NCBI GenBank assembly: GCA_964017155.1 | Contig: OZ024863.1 | Location: 45,321,364 to 45,385,363 of the forward strand | Direction: 5' to 3' | Length of the DNA stretch: 64,000 bases | Source of the DNA: Oasisia sp. SBJ-2009 | Lineage: Eukaryota > Annelida > Polychaeta > Sabellida > Siboglinidae | Shown here: positions 12,546 to 26,900 of the stretch, one piece after another | Layout: the number at the start of each line of letters is the position of its first letter | Numbering within the stretch: position 1 is the first letter of the stretch | Made by a program: the position numbers and the translations under genes | Notes under the pieces: model-generated | Told to the model about the DNA's origin: nothing | Database searches by the model: none | Seen by the model: only the letters and a program-made list of their open reading frames with translations

Positions 12546-14100
12546 CTCTTACGTCTGATATTAGTGATATATATAATTACATATTTCATGTAGGTTTAAA
12601 CTTGCACATTTTCAGTCAGATTAATTATCAGTGTATTTATGTTATCACATGCACAAACACAACTTTGATAAGTTTATTTGTATAAAATGATTTAACAAGT
12701 AGTCAGTCTGTACACTTTATTGAGCACAGAATGTCTATAACTTTGGAATGGCCTAATATACCACTCTAACATAATTCCACAACAAAGAATAATAAATATA
12801 CATTCTCATAGTTGGTTCTCTATCGCCAAACAAGTAGTCCAGCTGTAACAATGCAATAAAAATATTTACACGTGCATAGAACAGTTTATGGAGTAAACCA
12901 ATCCATTTCATGCCAACAAATCCTGCAGTTATATATTAATTTTATTGAGAATTGCAGTTGATATAACATGGTTTGAAGCACAACTATAGGCTATCAATTC
13001 TCAAAGAAAGCCAGGGACTTCAAACCCAACAAGTTGCCAGTCTTACAAACTGACAAGTGTTGGAAGCACAAGTGGTGAGAGCTAGTACAGAAGTGGGGGC
13101 ACTTGGAAACACCAAAGAAGAGACAGGATAAGTTGTAAGTAGCAGAAGAAGACTTAAGTATAGGGGGAAATCAAATGCAGGAAGATGGAGGGATTATGTG
13201 AAAAGTTTGTTCTTATACTGCATGGTATCCCATCTCAAACTGCTTTACACTTTCAGACTTGGTCAGTTGAACACATTCAGCCATGCTGCAATACATGTGC
13301 AAATATAATTTTTATTTACGTATCCACCATTGTTTACAGCCAGGTATTCATTCATACAGCTGAGTGAACTGGAGCAATGTAATGCGAATGGAACTTGCCC
13401 AAGATTTAAACCAGCAGCATAGGATTCAAACCCGAGTTCTCTCAAATGAATGCCTAAGGCTCTAATCAATGCACCACGGTAACCAACAAGAGATTGTAAT
13501 TAAGACAAATTTAAGTAGTCTGGCACAAATGACAATGTGACTGAGTGAGGATGACTGATAAAGAAAACTTGGAGAGCAGAAGAGAATGATAGAAGCTTAA
13601 AAAAGCAAAGATTTATTCCTTGACATATTTAGTATAGTCTTATAAACTAAAAACTGAAAACGGACAATCTCTGCAACAACAGATAAGCAAGAAAAATAGT
13701 CACTTAGAGGGTGATAAATGAGCACGTGATGTCACTTCATGAGAAGTGACTTTGGCATTTCAGGCAGCTATTTGCAGGGATACACTGTTTAACAACTGGA
13801 AGCCCTAATTCAACTGACTAGATTGTCACATGATTACAATCAATGCCTCTTTTAATTTGAGGAGTAAAACAAGAATCACGTCTGACTAGACTTGGCTAGT
13901 AGCATGAGAGTTATTACCATTGGAACAGCATGTCATATTTCCTATACTTTGGTTGCAAATATTGTTCTAGAAATGCAAAATAAATAAAGGATAAACAGAA
14001 CATTGAAAGCCTATTAAGTACGTTCATTCATTATAATACTGGATGGGGCACAAAAACAGTTCCACATTAACACCGTTTTGGAATAAAGTATGTGGTGTAC
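12546..14100. other. Intergenic stretch between converging genes
   Basis: AT-rich sequence without a supportable gene. It holds a SINE of family B (about 13280-13492, minus). Nothing else was recognised. Confidence 0.5.
13280..13492 (-). mobile_element. tRNA-derived SINE, family B, copy 1
   Basis: On the minus strand, GTGGTGCATTGATTAGAG (A-box-like) is followed by GGGTTTGAATCC (B box). The body then reads GGGCAAGTTCCATTC and CAGCTGTATGAATGAATACC, a layout usual for tRNA-SINEs. A second, shorter copy is at 58975-59072. Confidence 0.7.
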
Positions 14101-14113
14101 GTTTGGCAATGCC

Positions 14114-14119
14114 TTTATT
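14114..14119 (-). terminator. Candidate POMGNT1 polyadenylation signal
   Basis: TTTATT on the plus strand reads AATAAA on the minus strand, about 820 nt past the POMGNT1 stop. It would place the end of the 3' UTR near 14.1 kb. Confidence 0.4.
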
Positions 14120-14940
14120 TTACACATGATTTTTGTGTTACATTTAAATAATCATAAAAGCAACTGCTTGTATCTCAACAGTCACAACCAAACGGTTTTC
14201 ATTTGTTCCTGGGACAAAACAGGGAACAAGAGACCTATTATTTGCACCTGTTTTTAAACTCAATGAAGATAGGGATATGTACACAACAGTAGTATATATT
14301 ATTAATCAATTCAGCCAGGCAGGTGTTCCGAACCATGCCATTTTGTATTGAAACTTGCAATTAAGATGTCAGAAAATATCACATTCACACCTCATGCGTG
14401 CACACACACATGGCACACATACATGCATACTGCAATAACACACATAACCATGAATTTTGACTCCTCACGTAATAACATGTCTAGTACATCACAGCATGTA
14501 AACAGACGGCTTCAGTAAAACAGTTTTCAGTTTCTCTTTGACTGCTGCTGGCAGAATCATGCCACTTTCACTTTCAGCAATGTGGACTGTTCTGCCTGAA
14601 CATCATCCACAGAGAGGCACAATTCTGTTTCACTTTCACACTTGGATGGCTTCTTCCTGGACGGGATCACTTTCATCTTGTTGAGCTAGTTTCACTTTCA
14701 CTGTGAAGACGATGTTTTAGAGATACAATGTTTTCATTTTATCTCTTAGTTCCTGCTCACTTTAACCAAAGTCTGAAGCAGTGCCATAACCAATCACCTT
14801 TTAGGTGGGGTCATCACTTTCAGTTGTGTTCCCAAACATGAACTAGCAAACTAGTTCAGTTCTGGCAAAACTGCGGCTGTATCACTTTCACTTTGGAAGC
14901 ACAAGACACAGATCTACTTCTATGTTGTTTGCAGGTCACT
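14120..14940 (-). other. POMGNT1: Probable POMGNT1 3' UTR with repeated octamer
   Basis: Sequence following the TGA at 14943-14941 on the minus strand. It has no coding potential and contains seven exact TGAAAGTG octamers (transcript sense) between 14890 and 14563. The extent is inferred from the AATAAA at 14119-14114. Confidence 0.5.
14563..14890 (-). promoter_or_regulatory. Cluster of seven TGAAAGTG octamers (ISRE-like)
   Basis: On the plus strand CACTTTCA starts at 14563, 14569, 14631, 14668, 14693, 14815 and 14883. At 14688-14701 the sequence AGTTTCACTTTCAC fits the interferon-stimulated response element consensus AGTTTCNNTTTC. The function is unknown: it could be a UTR element, a DNA-level enhancer or a degenerate repeat. 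Confidence 0.55.
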
Positions 14941-17900
14941 TCACGTCTGGTCCGTTTTCGCTTTTGCCTCTAGGTAAATTGGCGTGACGCTGGAAGGCAT
15001 GTATTTCCTGAAACAGATTAAAAGATCAAGTGAATTTACATTTATTGATTAACATTTTATTTTAAGGTGATGTTAATGATGTTATAGCATTCAGATCAAA
15101 CAAGCCCAACAATTTTAACTGGTTAATCATATGAGTTTTGGACATTGTTACTCCTTTTTGTCCATATTGTGCATAATATCAATAATTTCAGTTGATTATC
15201 CATACAAATTGCATTCCCATGGTTACCTTCGTGTCTTTCTTTGATACGATGTATGATATAATGGCCTAACAGAGATTTTTGCTCAATGCACAATTGTTTT
15301 GGCAGCCTTAAACATAATTTTGATTTGGTTATAGAAAATAGATGCAGAATGAATGTGAACTGGAATTCATATTACACTGTGCATTTGGTATGGGCAAATT
15401 ACTGGCAGTCACTTGGTATCCCACTGTTTTCCCCTGCTATACAGAGATACGTGTCAGTTGTAGTTACACGTATGTCGAGTGTAATGTTCAACTTATGCAT
15501 AATGTGAGTAATATGTTAAATGTAATGTTGTATTTACATGTAATGTGAGTTATGTGAATGTAATGTCATACTTACGCATAAGGCGAGGACGGCACTCCGA
15601 CCACTAACACGTGGTTCCCCTTGAGAAAGAATCGCCACATGCTCTGTGGAAACACAAGACAGGGTCAACGTTTAATTAAAACAACATGTACTGCCTAGAC
15701 AACACCAGTTTTTAAAACTAAAATTTCAATAAACTAATTGCTAAACACACAAGATTTATTTCTAATATGAACAAGGAGAGTCAACAGATTAAAATATTAA
15801 ATCTTTAAAATATTGTCTGTAATGTTTTATATTTAATGCTCCATGATATCTAAAAACTAAACAAAATTTTAAATCTCTCTTAAGAAATATTTCAATAAAG
15901 ATAAATTTATTTTCAAATTCATTCAGCAGTTTCTGAACTCAGAAATTGGAAATAATCTTGCTCTTGAAAATTGGTTCAGGTCTATAAGCTATTTTCATTA
16001 AAATTAAAGACAATCATAGACATAGGAAAGTTATCTTACTTTATGCACACCTCGGATGTCTAAGTCCCATAGATGAAAACACTGAAACATGTCAACAGGG
16101 CATGAGTGACGTGAAATAACCTATTCAGGTCAAAGGTAAACAATACAAAGCAAATTACAAAAAAATAGCTCAGCTAAGGCTTAAGACATTTTTAAATACA
16201 CTCATGTCATTTGTTTACAAACCGCAAAATTAACGATTATTTTACGTTATCAAAGAGATGTAATGATAACTGAACTATTTACTTATAAAAATAACTTATT
16301 ATAGCACATATTTGTTTACTATCTTATTCTGACTTTGTACACAGCCAAAATACTTAGATTACAATAAATATTATCATGACAAAACATTTACTATGATATT
16401 CACAAGACCAAATAATATTCAGATGTCACTTTTTTCTTTGGTGCTGTACCTTGGCAACCTGTTTCCATGTGGTGTAATCGGAAGCGTGATTCATCTTTAT
16501 GTACATCACGTATGTGCCATCCTGAAAACACAACAAAACATCATAATAATCATGATATAAGGAAGCTGATCAATATAGAATAAGTATATACATATATAGC
16601 AATTAGACAGAGATAGCAAGAAAAGAAGAGAAGACCATAGCTGAGAAAGAGTTTGAATGGATGTCTTGAACAGACAGGAATTAAAGGTGTCTTTCAATTT
16701 TTTTATCATCTGAGATTAATTTTACATAAAAAAAATTACTTAGGATCCACTACAACATGCTCAATTGTGTGTACATTTTTGGTAGTTGTTCTGGTAAAAA
16801 TCATCACACGAACTACCCCATACTAACTGATTTAATTCCTGCACTGGAATTAACTCCATTCTCAAAGAAGGTGCAACCTTTCTGAAGACAAGGAGGGATC
16901 AATGTCGTCAAGTCCAGCAGTGATCTCAAACAGTTCATTCATTTAACTCAGAAAACAGGCCACTCTCATACAACAAATTAAAGCCTTTTTCTTCTTTGTA
17001 GTTTTATACCTACAAACACCAGCTTATCAGTTGTCTTGTCATCATGTACAAAGGTTACCCATGATCTGATCTGTATACAGTAACAAATTTCAACACAAGG
17101 GCAAATGACTGGGAGACTTTTACTTATTTTTCTGCCCTCCACATGTAGTGACACAACCAAACTGACCTGCGTGTCAGGAATGAAGTTCTCCTCACAAGGA
17201 GATTTGCTGTGGTCGAGGACACTGGCAGTTTCGACCAATTTGTTGACTAGTTCCTCATACGCCTGCTTCTTCAGACTACAACAACCACATGATTATGTCA
17301 GAATTGACACACAGCTGCCAATGAGACACCTTGTGACACCTCACTACATTACCTTCTATGACACCCCACTACATTATCTCCTACGACACCCACTAGATTA
17401 ACCTTTATGACACACCCTTGAGATTAACCCCTATGACACCCTTCGAGAGTAACCTGTATGACACCCTTTGAGATTAACCCCTACGACACCACTCTAGATT
17501 AACCGAACACCCCTCTACACATTCCTATGCCACTCTTCTACACACCCCTATGCCACCCCTCTACACATCCCCATGCCACCCTCTACACATCACTATACCA
17601 CTCTTCTACACACCCCTATGCCACCCTCTACACACCCCTATGCCACCCTCTACACATCCCTATGCCACTCTTCTACACACCCCTATGCCACCCTCTACAC
17701 ATCCCTATACCACTCTTCTACACACCCCTATGCCACCTTCTACACATCCCTATACCACTCTTCTACACACCCCTATGCCACCCTCTACACATCTCTATGC
17801 CACTCTTCTACACACCCCTATGCCACCCTCTACACATCCCTATGCCACTCTTCTACACACCTATATGCCACCCTCTACACATCCCTATGCCTCCCCTCTA

Positions 17901-20900
17901 CACATTCCTATGCCACTCTTCTACACACCCCTATGCCACCCCTCTACACATCCCTATGCCTCCCATCTACACATCCCTATGCCACTCTTCTACACACCCT
18001 TATGCCACCCTCTACACATCCCTATGCCACCCCTCTACACATCCCTATGCCACTCTTCTACACACCCCTATGCCACCCTCTACACATCCCTATGCCACCC
18101 CTCTACACATCCCTATGCCACCCTCTACACATCCCTATACCACTCTTCTACACACCCCTATGCCACCCCTCAACACATCCCTATGACACCACTCATCCAC
18201 ACATCCCTAGGGCCACCCTTCTACACATTCCCATGCCACCCCTCTACATATCCCTATGCCACCCCTCTACATATCCATATGCCACTTCTCTACACATCCA
18301 TATGCCACTCTTCTACACATCCCTACGCCACTCCTCTACACATCCATATGCCACTTCTCTACACATCCATATGCCACTCTTCTACACATCCCTACGCCAC
18401 TCCTCTACACATCCCTACGCCACTCCTCTACACATCCATGTGCCACCACTCAACATCACCCCTCCTATGAACACCTCTACTCACTCTATGGCACCCCCTA
18501 CATCACTCACATACCCCCTGACACACACCCTCACATACCCCCTCACATACCCCCTCACACCCCTCACTCACCTGTCTATGTCCTTTAACCTGACGTGTGG
18601 GGCTGTGTTGAGTGAGTGTTTCTTGAAGTAGAGCTCCTGGAAGTACGTGTTCATGTTGATGCCCTTTGACCCGAAGTGGTAGGTGCGAGAGACGTCGGGC
18701 ACGACGCACTCGCGGTCCTTGCGCACCGACGGCAGCCGCATCCACATGTCCCAGTCCCACTGCTGTGGAACACACACCACAGCACTGTCACTACCACACA
18801 CAGTCAGGATGAAGAGAATCAAAATGGGAAACCTTCAGGATCATTAAGGGGTGCTGATACACAATTCGGGTTTGTGGCGTATTCGCGTTCTTCATGCGCA
18901 CAAACAGTGTTTAGTTTTGTTTCTGTTCCTCTTTGACGTCTTTTAGTCTCTCCAACTGTTATAGCTACAACGTGTGTTTACACATGCTGGATATAATGAA
19001 TGAATGCAGCATCATACAACACTGATGAAGCAAAACATTTGTGAGTAATAACACCTTGACTGAATTCGCTGTTCCCTGTTTCAACCATACCAAAAATTAT
19101 ACCCCATGAACAATGCAACAAATCAACCAATTATCATTCCAACAGTCTATCATACCAGTATCAACCAACTTTTAATTCTTTTAATTTATGCTGATAAATA
19201 ACTATCGTTAACACTTGCATAGCTGATTTAAGACAACCAAATATATGGGCAAGTTAACTAATTTTTACTTATGCACACCTCAGAAGATGTTTAAATCGCC
19301 AACTAACCAAACAACCAATCAGTCAACCAATCAACCAGCCAATCAACCAACCATCCAGCCATTCTTTTGTTTATGTCCTTCCACCTTCCCACCCACCCAA
19401 TCTACAAATTAACCAATCAACACTGCATCCTCCCAGTCCAAGTGTCCTCTCAACTCTCCCTGCTGCTTTATATACAAACCTTCTCTGGCGTTGGCCAATT
19501 CGGCTCTAATTCTTGTTTATAGAGACTGCGCTTTAGGACCCATCCGAGACCAGGCATAGTCTCCATCCGGTACAGTAGAGCAGGGTCCTTGCAAGAGTGG
19601 TCGTAGCCCTGCAACATCAGACCAACAATGGTCCTTGGTCAGCTATAAACTCTTGACCATCATTTCTACAATAGGATTACTTCAATGCAGGTAGCTTGAT
19701 ATAATTTATTAAACTTGTTCAAATTAATAATTATTGATTAAAAGGCACTAAACAGATCATGATAATGCATTTTAATTGTTTTGTTAATTACTTACTAAAC
19801 AACAATCACCAGACAATGTGCACAACGTGTCATTATGTTTCACACAATTGCAGAAAACATACAATGCCATTTTATAATGAATGACTAAATTCTAAAATAG
19901 ATGGTGAAAGTAGCAGCCAAATTGTTTGTTCTTGTTCTAAGGTAAGTGGCATAATCACATGTAAGTAACCAGTACCTGATCATTCCATGCTGATAAACAG
20001 TACACACTTTCATCTTCCAGTAGAGGCATCAGCTGACTGAAGTAACTGAAAGAAACATCAACAACATGAAAGAAATGCACGAGATTGCATATTCAGTTCC
20101 ATCACCAATAATAACTAGACACTTGTTTCAGTAACACAGTAACTTTGAGGGCGAAATGTTGAAATTATCTACAAAATATTCACATTCCAAACCAGTCGTC
20201 ATGGCAACACTGCTGATGCCAACCGGGTTAATCATAAAATCTGCGGATGTTCTGCATGTTTATATTTCCCATATTCAAAAGAAACCACTTTGGCAAATGT
20301 TGTTTTTATAATTACTTTTCCATCTGATATCGAGTACCTGAATACAAACATGCTTTAGCACAGCAGAACAGACAAGAACAGAGTATGAGTAATTTAATGA
20401 ATCACCTGAAGAAGTCTGTTGCAATGTCAAGGTCCTCTTCTACCACTATAGCGTACTTGGCCTCCTGTTTACAAATCAGTGAGACGTGTTTTCGATGATA
20501 TTGATAATAATATATTTTATTTGGGATAGCACCATATACAATATTGTTTATTGCACTTCATAACACACTAAAATGCATATATTTGTAATAATTCAATAAA
20601 AACATTATATAAATATGTACATCAATTCAAGCATCAGTAGTAAAAAATTATAAATGAGTACATAAAAACACATTGAGTAACATAACATTTCTAAATAAAG
20701 AAGTCAATGAAAAAATAGCGATACTGGCCATTTCCCATCAAAATTACATAATATTAAACGTAATCAATCAAGCAATTATTAATAAAAATGAGTAAAGATA
20801 AAGATTGATGGAGATCAAGTGCATGATTCTGTAATGAATACTGTTCACAACAACATAGCGCACTACCAATTTGCACTCACCGGGAAGAGGTTAAAGGTCG

Positions 20901-23900
20901 CAGACAAGCTGGCCTTGTAGTGTTGGGTTACTCGGGCATTCTTTACCCCAATGGGGGTGTGTTGGATCCCTCGCAGTCCAAACAGTCTCGTCACCTCCAG
21001 TGGCCCCTGTGACACACATGGGGAGATATGTGATGTGTCGCCAGGTGGCAGCACCAGTGATCCATAATGGCCACCATTTCTTTAAATGGTGACCATTACT
21101 AATGGCACCATAATTAAAATATTAGTAATAATAATGTATTTATTAAGCACTAAATCCTACTCTACAAATCAATATATTGTGCAGTAAAGTTAATGTACAT
21201 TTTAAAAGACACACAATTAAATAACCCATTAAATATATAGATTAAAACAATATTAATAAATAAACAGTCATTGCAGAAGACAAGCTATTACTAAAATATG
21301 AAATACATTCTTTTAAATGTCTGTGATGATAACAATGCACTATTATACATATCACTGCAAATATTGGTTGGACTTGGGCCAAAAGATTAGAAACATCTGG
21401 AAACTTATAAACAAGCCAATTTAGACTGTGTTCATTTTAAACTCATTTACTCCACGGACAAAGTAACTGATTTATAATCAAATGCAACCAAACTTACCTC
21501 AAAGTAGCCATCGATGAAGACAGTTATCATCCGTGGATTAACTCCATCTGCTGATAGAATCGACCGGAGCATCCTGACACAGAAAATAGTGGTTGATCTT
21601 CATGTTATTTCAAAATGGCTGCTTCAATGGTGGGCAAAATAAACATGCTTTTCCCGTTATCCGACCTGCTAAATGTAGTTCAGTGTTTCTTACAAGATGA
21701 CAGGAAATATATTTGACAATGAAATGTTTTGATATCCTAAGAAAGTCAAAGATGTTAAAACATTTTACCTCTATGTCACTGTGTAATATCTATAGCGTAT
21801 ACAATTATATACATATCCACAATTTACCCCTATTTACTGAGATTTGGTAATGTTATGGTTAAGGTTGCAACCCATCTCTTAAAATACGGAATAATCCGTA
21901 CTTTTGAAACAAATATTGCATACTTTATAATGGATATGAGGGTCTGTCCTGTATTTTTTCATGTGGAAGGCGATAACCCTAGTTATGAGGTAGGGTTATG
22001 AGGCTCTGGCCTTGTTGAAATATGAGCCTAAATATGAGTGAATTTACCTGTACAGGTAGTGAGGGCGGTCACTGGCAATCACAGCCACAGGGATGTCTGA
22101 CACAAGGTTTGGCGAGATCTGAGACAGAGAGAGAGTGAAAGTGACATTAAGACATGACTTTTGCACATATCTCAACAATGGTCAATAGTTAGCTTCTCTT
22201 CTCTTCTCTCAGATACTGGACAGGGCCCTTTGCAGGGCGTTTAAAGTCCAATGAGAATTTGTGAGTCCACTACAGGTTACACATTTACCCCCTGTGTGGG
22301 ATTTTTTACTTCCCCTGGCATAGACACCAGTTAGAAGGGACACCGGCTTTTAGTGTCTCTTCCGAAAGACACGTGCAAATATGGGGTGAACGAAATTGCC
22401 TAAGTTTCGAAACGGCGGTAGGTGGGATTGAACCACCGTCCCCTCGATTGACAGTCCGCGCTCTACCGCGCGACCACCGCTCCCCACAACCACTTCAGTT
22501 GCCCAGGACTGAACAGTGAGACCATCTCAATGTTTTATTCTGTAGTTGTATTCCAATTTGTCGACATATTTTGGTCCTATTGTTGTTACTGCTAATGTTG
22601 TAGTCTTGTTTTTTTTGGTTTGTCTACGCAAGCTCATGTCTAACGCAGACTAGTTTGTGAAGTTGTAGTGATATAGGTCCTGTTGATCTGCTTGTGGTTT
22701 TTCATTCCAGCCTCTTGTGTTACAAGTGGCTTTAAAAAACACCTGCTTGGATGGATACAGTGAGCATTTACTATCCTATTTGATCAAGACAACTTAGACT
22801 AGAAGGTTTAAGGTTTTATTTCTATTTTCAAAACATGAAATAAGATGGTATTTGGCACCGACAATCAAAATTATATCTACGATGATCTTCGGAAGAGCCA
22901 CCCAGGCTACAGTGTTGCCATCTAGTGGTTGCCATTTGATCAAAATTCCTCCGCACAGTCGAAAATCACGAGATCTAAATAATGCTGACACTGAAAAAAG
23001 TAACATATAATTCATGAAATAAGAAATAATTATTAAAAACATGATTTATTTTACATTTTTGCAACAGGATTCGCACACAACTAAAATGGAGGAATTAATG
23101 GCTCACCGGCTCAGGATTAAAGGTGAGGGGCGCAGGATCGTGACAACGACACAGACTGCCGTACCCCTCCAGCTTGTCACAGAATGTCCTGCGTCTACGA
23201 TTCTCCTCTGTGTCAGGCCAAACACACTGACTGTCTGAAACAATCCACAACGTTTTCTCATCTTAATTCATTAATTATCATATTAATTAATTAATTAATT
23301 TATCTTATTATAATATTGTCATATTGTTTTAGTATATTTATTTATTCCAATATATATCATATTTATATTTGTTAGCTAACGTTTACATATTTACATGCTT
23401 GATTTTACTTGCGTTACTGCGTGACTTAAATATTGTGTTTTATGCAACCTCCAAAGTGCAAAATGTATTTCCATTCTATGAATTGGACAATAAAGTTATT
23501 ATATTCATCTATATGACAACATTAATCAATGTAGTAATATTCATGACAACGTTTGTGTTGAGTAGCACTCAATAAAATTTATTTTTTTGTATTTAAATAT
23601 TCAACAATTTAAATTTTAAAACGTTACACAAACATAAATATTCACTGCAGATGATGCAATTCAGATAAATCCTTACAAGATTAGCATAACAGAGTTGCTA
23701 CATTAGTTTATTTTATTAAGAAAATCTATATTGCCAAATTACACAGCTCCATAGCTACCTCACAGTAATTTAATGTGGACACAATTAAATTTCCTGGTCA
23801 AAACATTTTGTCAGAAATTCACTTACATGAGCCAGCCATGAATCGAACTGATCTGGCGAAAGGTTATTCCATTAAGGCATGCATAGTCCACCATGCTGAA

Positions 23901-26900
23901 GTTAGCATGCAACAGTCACTCGAGACATCATTACTGAAGTTGGCACACAAGATTGAGCCAGGGCATCTCTCACCTCCAATGGGTTGTAGAACTATGTCAG
24001 CCTTGAGTAGGACTGGAGTCCCCCAGCTAGCCAAGTCCGGGGAACCACCGTGTCTCTCCCCTTGTTTCTGGCCTGAACAACCGTCAAACATAATAGGAGT
24101 TAGTGCATAAAACTGCACGTAAATGCATCTTAGATATAACATAGAATTACAGATTTTTTTGGGTGCAATGTTCCATTATTAAGATATTGTAGTGGAATTA
24201 TTTGAAATTTGTCAGTTCACCTCCTACGTCACATTTATGACTTACATTTCAGTGCTTACAATGTAGTTATGTGAAAATGTTACTTGTACTTATAAAACAA
24301 ACAACGAATATACACAACAACATCATTTCCATTATATTGAATATTTTATATCACATTTATTAAAATTACGCTCAAACATAATATAGTTTATACTATATTA
24401 CATACTTCCACTGTAGAACAATCTAATCTTGTACATAAAACACAATAAATACACAGTAAATAACATGTAATACACGCCCTAGACATACATTTATATATGG
24501 TGAAAAAACATAAAGAAAAGATAATAATAAGTTTCTGACATTTTGAGCTAATGACTTATGCGTTTCTTACCCCCTTTGATTGTGACCATCACCCACGTGT
24601 CACGCCAGCCCAGGGTCTGGGCCTGGTCACTGCCCAACTGGGTGAGAACTTCCCGAGCAGGTGGCTTCATTTGAAACGACCCCTCATCCTGCAAACAACA
24701 AAAACACAGCAATTGAAACGACCCCTCATCCTACAAACAATAAGAACACAGCTTTTGAAATGACTCCTTACCCTATAAACAATGAGAACACCTTTTGAAA
24801 TTACCCCTTGTCCTACAACCAATATCTACATAGTATTTGATATGACCCCTCATCATTTGAACTTTGGAAAATTGCATTTGAAACAAGCCCTCATCATGCG
24901 AACAAAATCACTTTGAAATGAAAACTCATTCTGTTTCAAAAGTGAATTATAATCCAATATACTATAAATAATAAATACTTAACATCTGAAATGGTCCCTT
25001 AAACTACAAACAATAATTAACACATAATTTGAAATGATGCCTTATCCAGTGAATAATCAATATACTTTATGTATAACAATTATAAAACAACTCCCTCACC
25101 ATGCAAAACATTATAGGCTTAGCATTCGATAATGCCATTATCTTTTGAACAGACGATCTGGTGTATACATTTGTTGCAAATTCAGTAATTTAAAAATCGC
25201 CACCCTTTAATTTCGAGTATTTACTAATAAAAAAATCCGAACCATTTTTTCATTCTGTAAACAGAAAGCATACTGTATATAATATATTCAAATTATATGC
25301 AAATGGTGTGCCTGCATTTTTACATTTAAAGTAGGCAATAAATATAGTATATGCCTGCAGACTATATCCATTTTAATATGAACAAAAACCATACGTTTAT
25401 CTCAAGAAAACTGTCAAGAGACGATGCCAAAAAGTCCACTGATATGCCCCCTTAACGGGAGTTTTTTTAATTACACTCTCGGTGCGTAAGTGGGTGTAAG
25501 TGTTTAATTATTAAGACAATGCATGCTAGGTAATCCATCAGACTCCGACCCGGTCGACTCCCTGGAGGGAACACAATAGGAGAAAGCTGAGAAACGTTCA
25601 GGGATCAAACCGCTGGTGGGAAGATGTACTTAGACAGCGGGAAGCAAGGACTGCGTGGGTCAAATCCAGGTCATTCTGTCACGTCTACCACCACGGAAAA
25701 TTAAAACTGGACGGCGCCAATAAGCATCAGACCAATAAAGCACAGCTGATGGTTTATTCAGTGATGGAGATTTTGTTTTAATTTACACAACTTTTTAACA
25801 AATAATCGTATATTAAAAACAAATTTTTTCACTGTTATTTTTTTAGAAGTTTGTAAGTTTCATTAATTATACTACTTATTCTCTGGTTTTAATTTTAAAA
25901 TATTGAGTACCTATTATTAATTTGATCCTGCAAGCAATGGTAATCCTAGAACAGGGTCCAGACACTTCTGAAGATTTGAAATTCAAGGCTATTCAAGATT
26001 TTCAATTTGAAAAAAAAAACAAGACTATTCTAATTACAGATGTAATTTTAATCCTATTTTAATGACCACTTTTACAGTTAACAATCCAGTGAGCATGATA
26101 ATTATTTTTATATGTTGGCATTCCCAATGCCGATAATGACGTAATGCTAAGATTTGCCGCCTGCCGGCTCCCTCCCTGCCTACAGCTTTTTGAATGATAC
26201 TCATCATGCCAGATTGGTCAATTAAAATTATTTTTATTCAAGTATTTTCAAGGTTTTTCAAGATTTCAAAGCCTTGAATTAGGTCTAATAAAATTCAAGG
26301 GCTTACAAGAGTATCAAGGCCTTGCATGGGCCTTGATAGAAGCACATAATTATTTCTAACATTTTTAACATATAATAAATTATGCAATCTTTATTAATTT
26401 TGAATATTGCAAGCAATTTTATTTTGTATCCTCCTGTAATCATGATTGGTCAACTCATCATATGGAATAATAATAATAATAATAATAATAATAAAGCTTT
26501 ATTTCCATATTCAACGTGCAAAATGTTACATGATGAATTGGAATGTAGTCTGGCGTTGACTCATATAGTGCCTATATATACAATAAAATGAAATATAGCA
26601 AATAAATATAAGATACAGATTTAAGATATACATTGTACATAATTTGTTCTCTAAAAATTAATCAATAAAGAAAAAATTAAAATAATAGATTATCTATTTA
26701 ACAATAATTGTGGTGTAAACTAGTTTATAAATAAATAAATAGAAAATGTGGAATGTAGTGGTAATGGTCTTTTTGCTGGTCAGTCGGTTGTGGACATCTA
26801 GTGTATAATACCTTGATTGTGAAGATGAGGATGCGGCCATGTGACACCATGTTGAGGAAGAGAACCATCGCCTCGTCCTCGTGAGGCATGTAGGTGTCAA

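Noticed and set aside
17527..18450. CRISPR-like appearance of short repeats
   Set aside because: Repeats are directly adjacent with no unique spacers; this is a minisatellite in an animal genome.
17527..18631. Three long overlapping plus-strand open frames of 219-352 codons (His/Pro/Thr-rich)
   Set aside because: They are translations of the 22-23-bp minisatellite. All three frames are open because the unit has no stops, and the stretch lies in a POMGNT1 intron.
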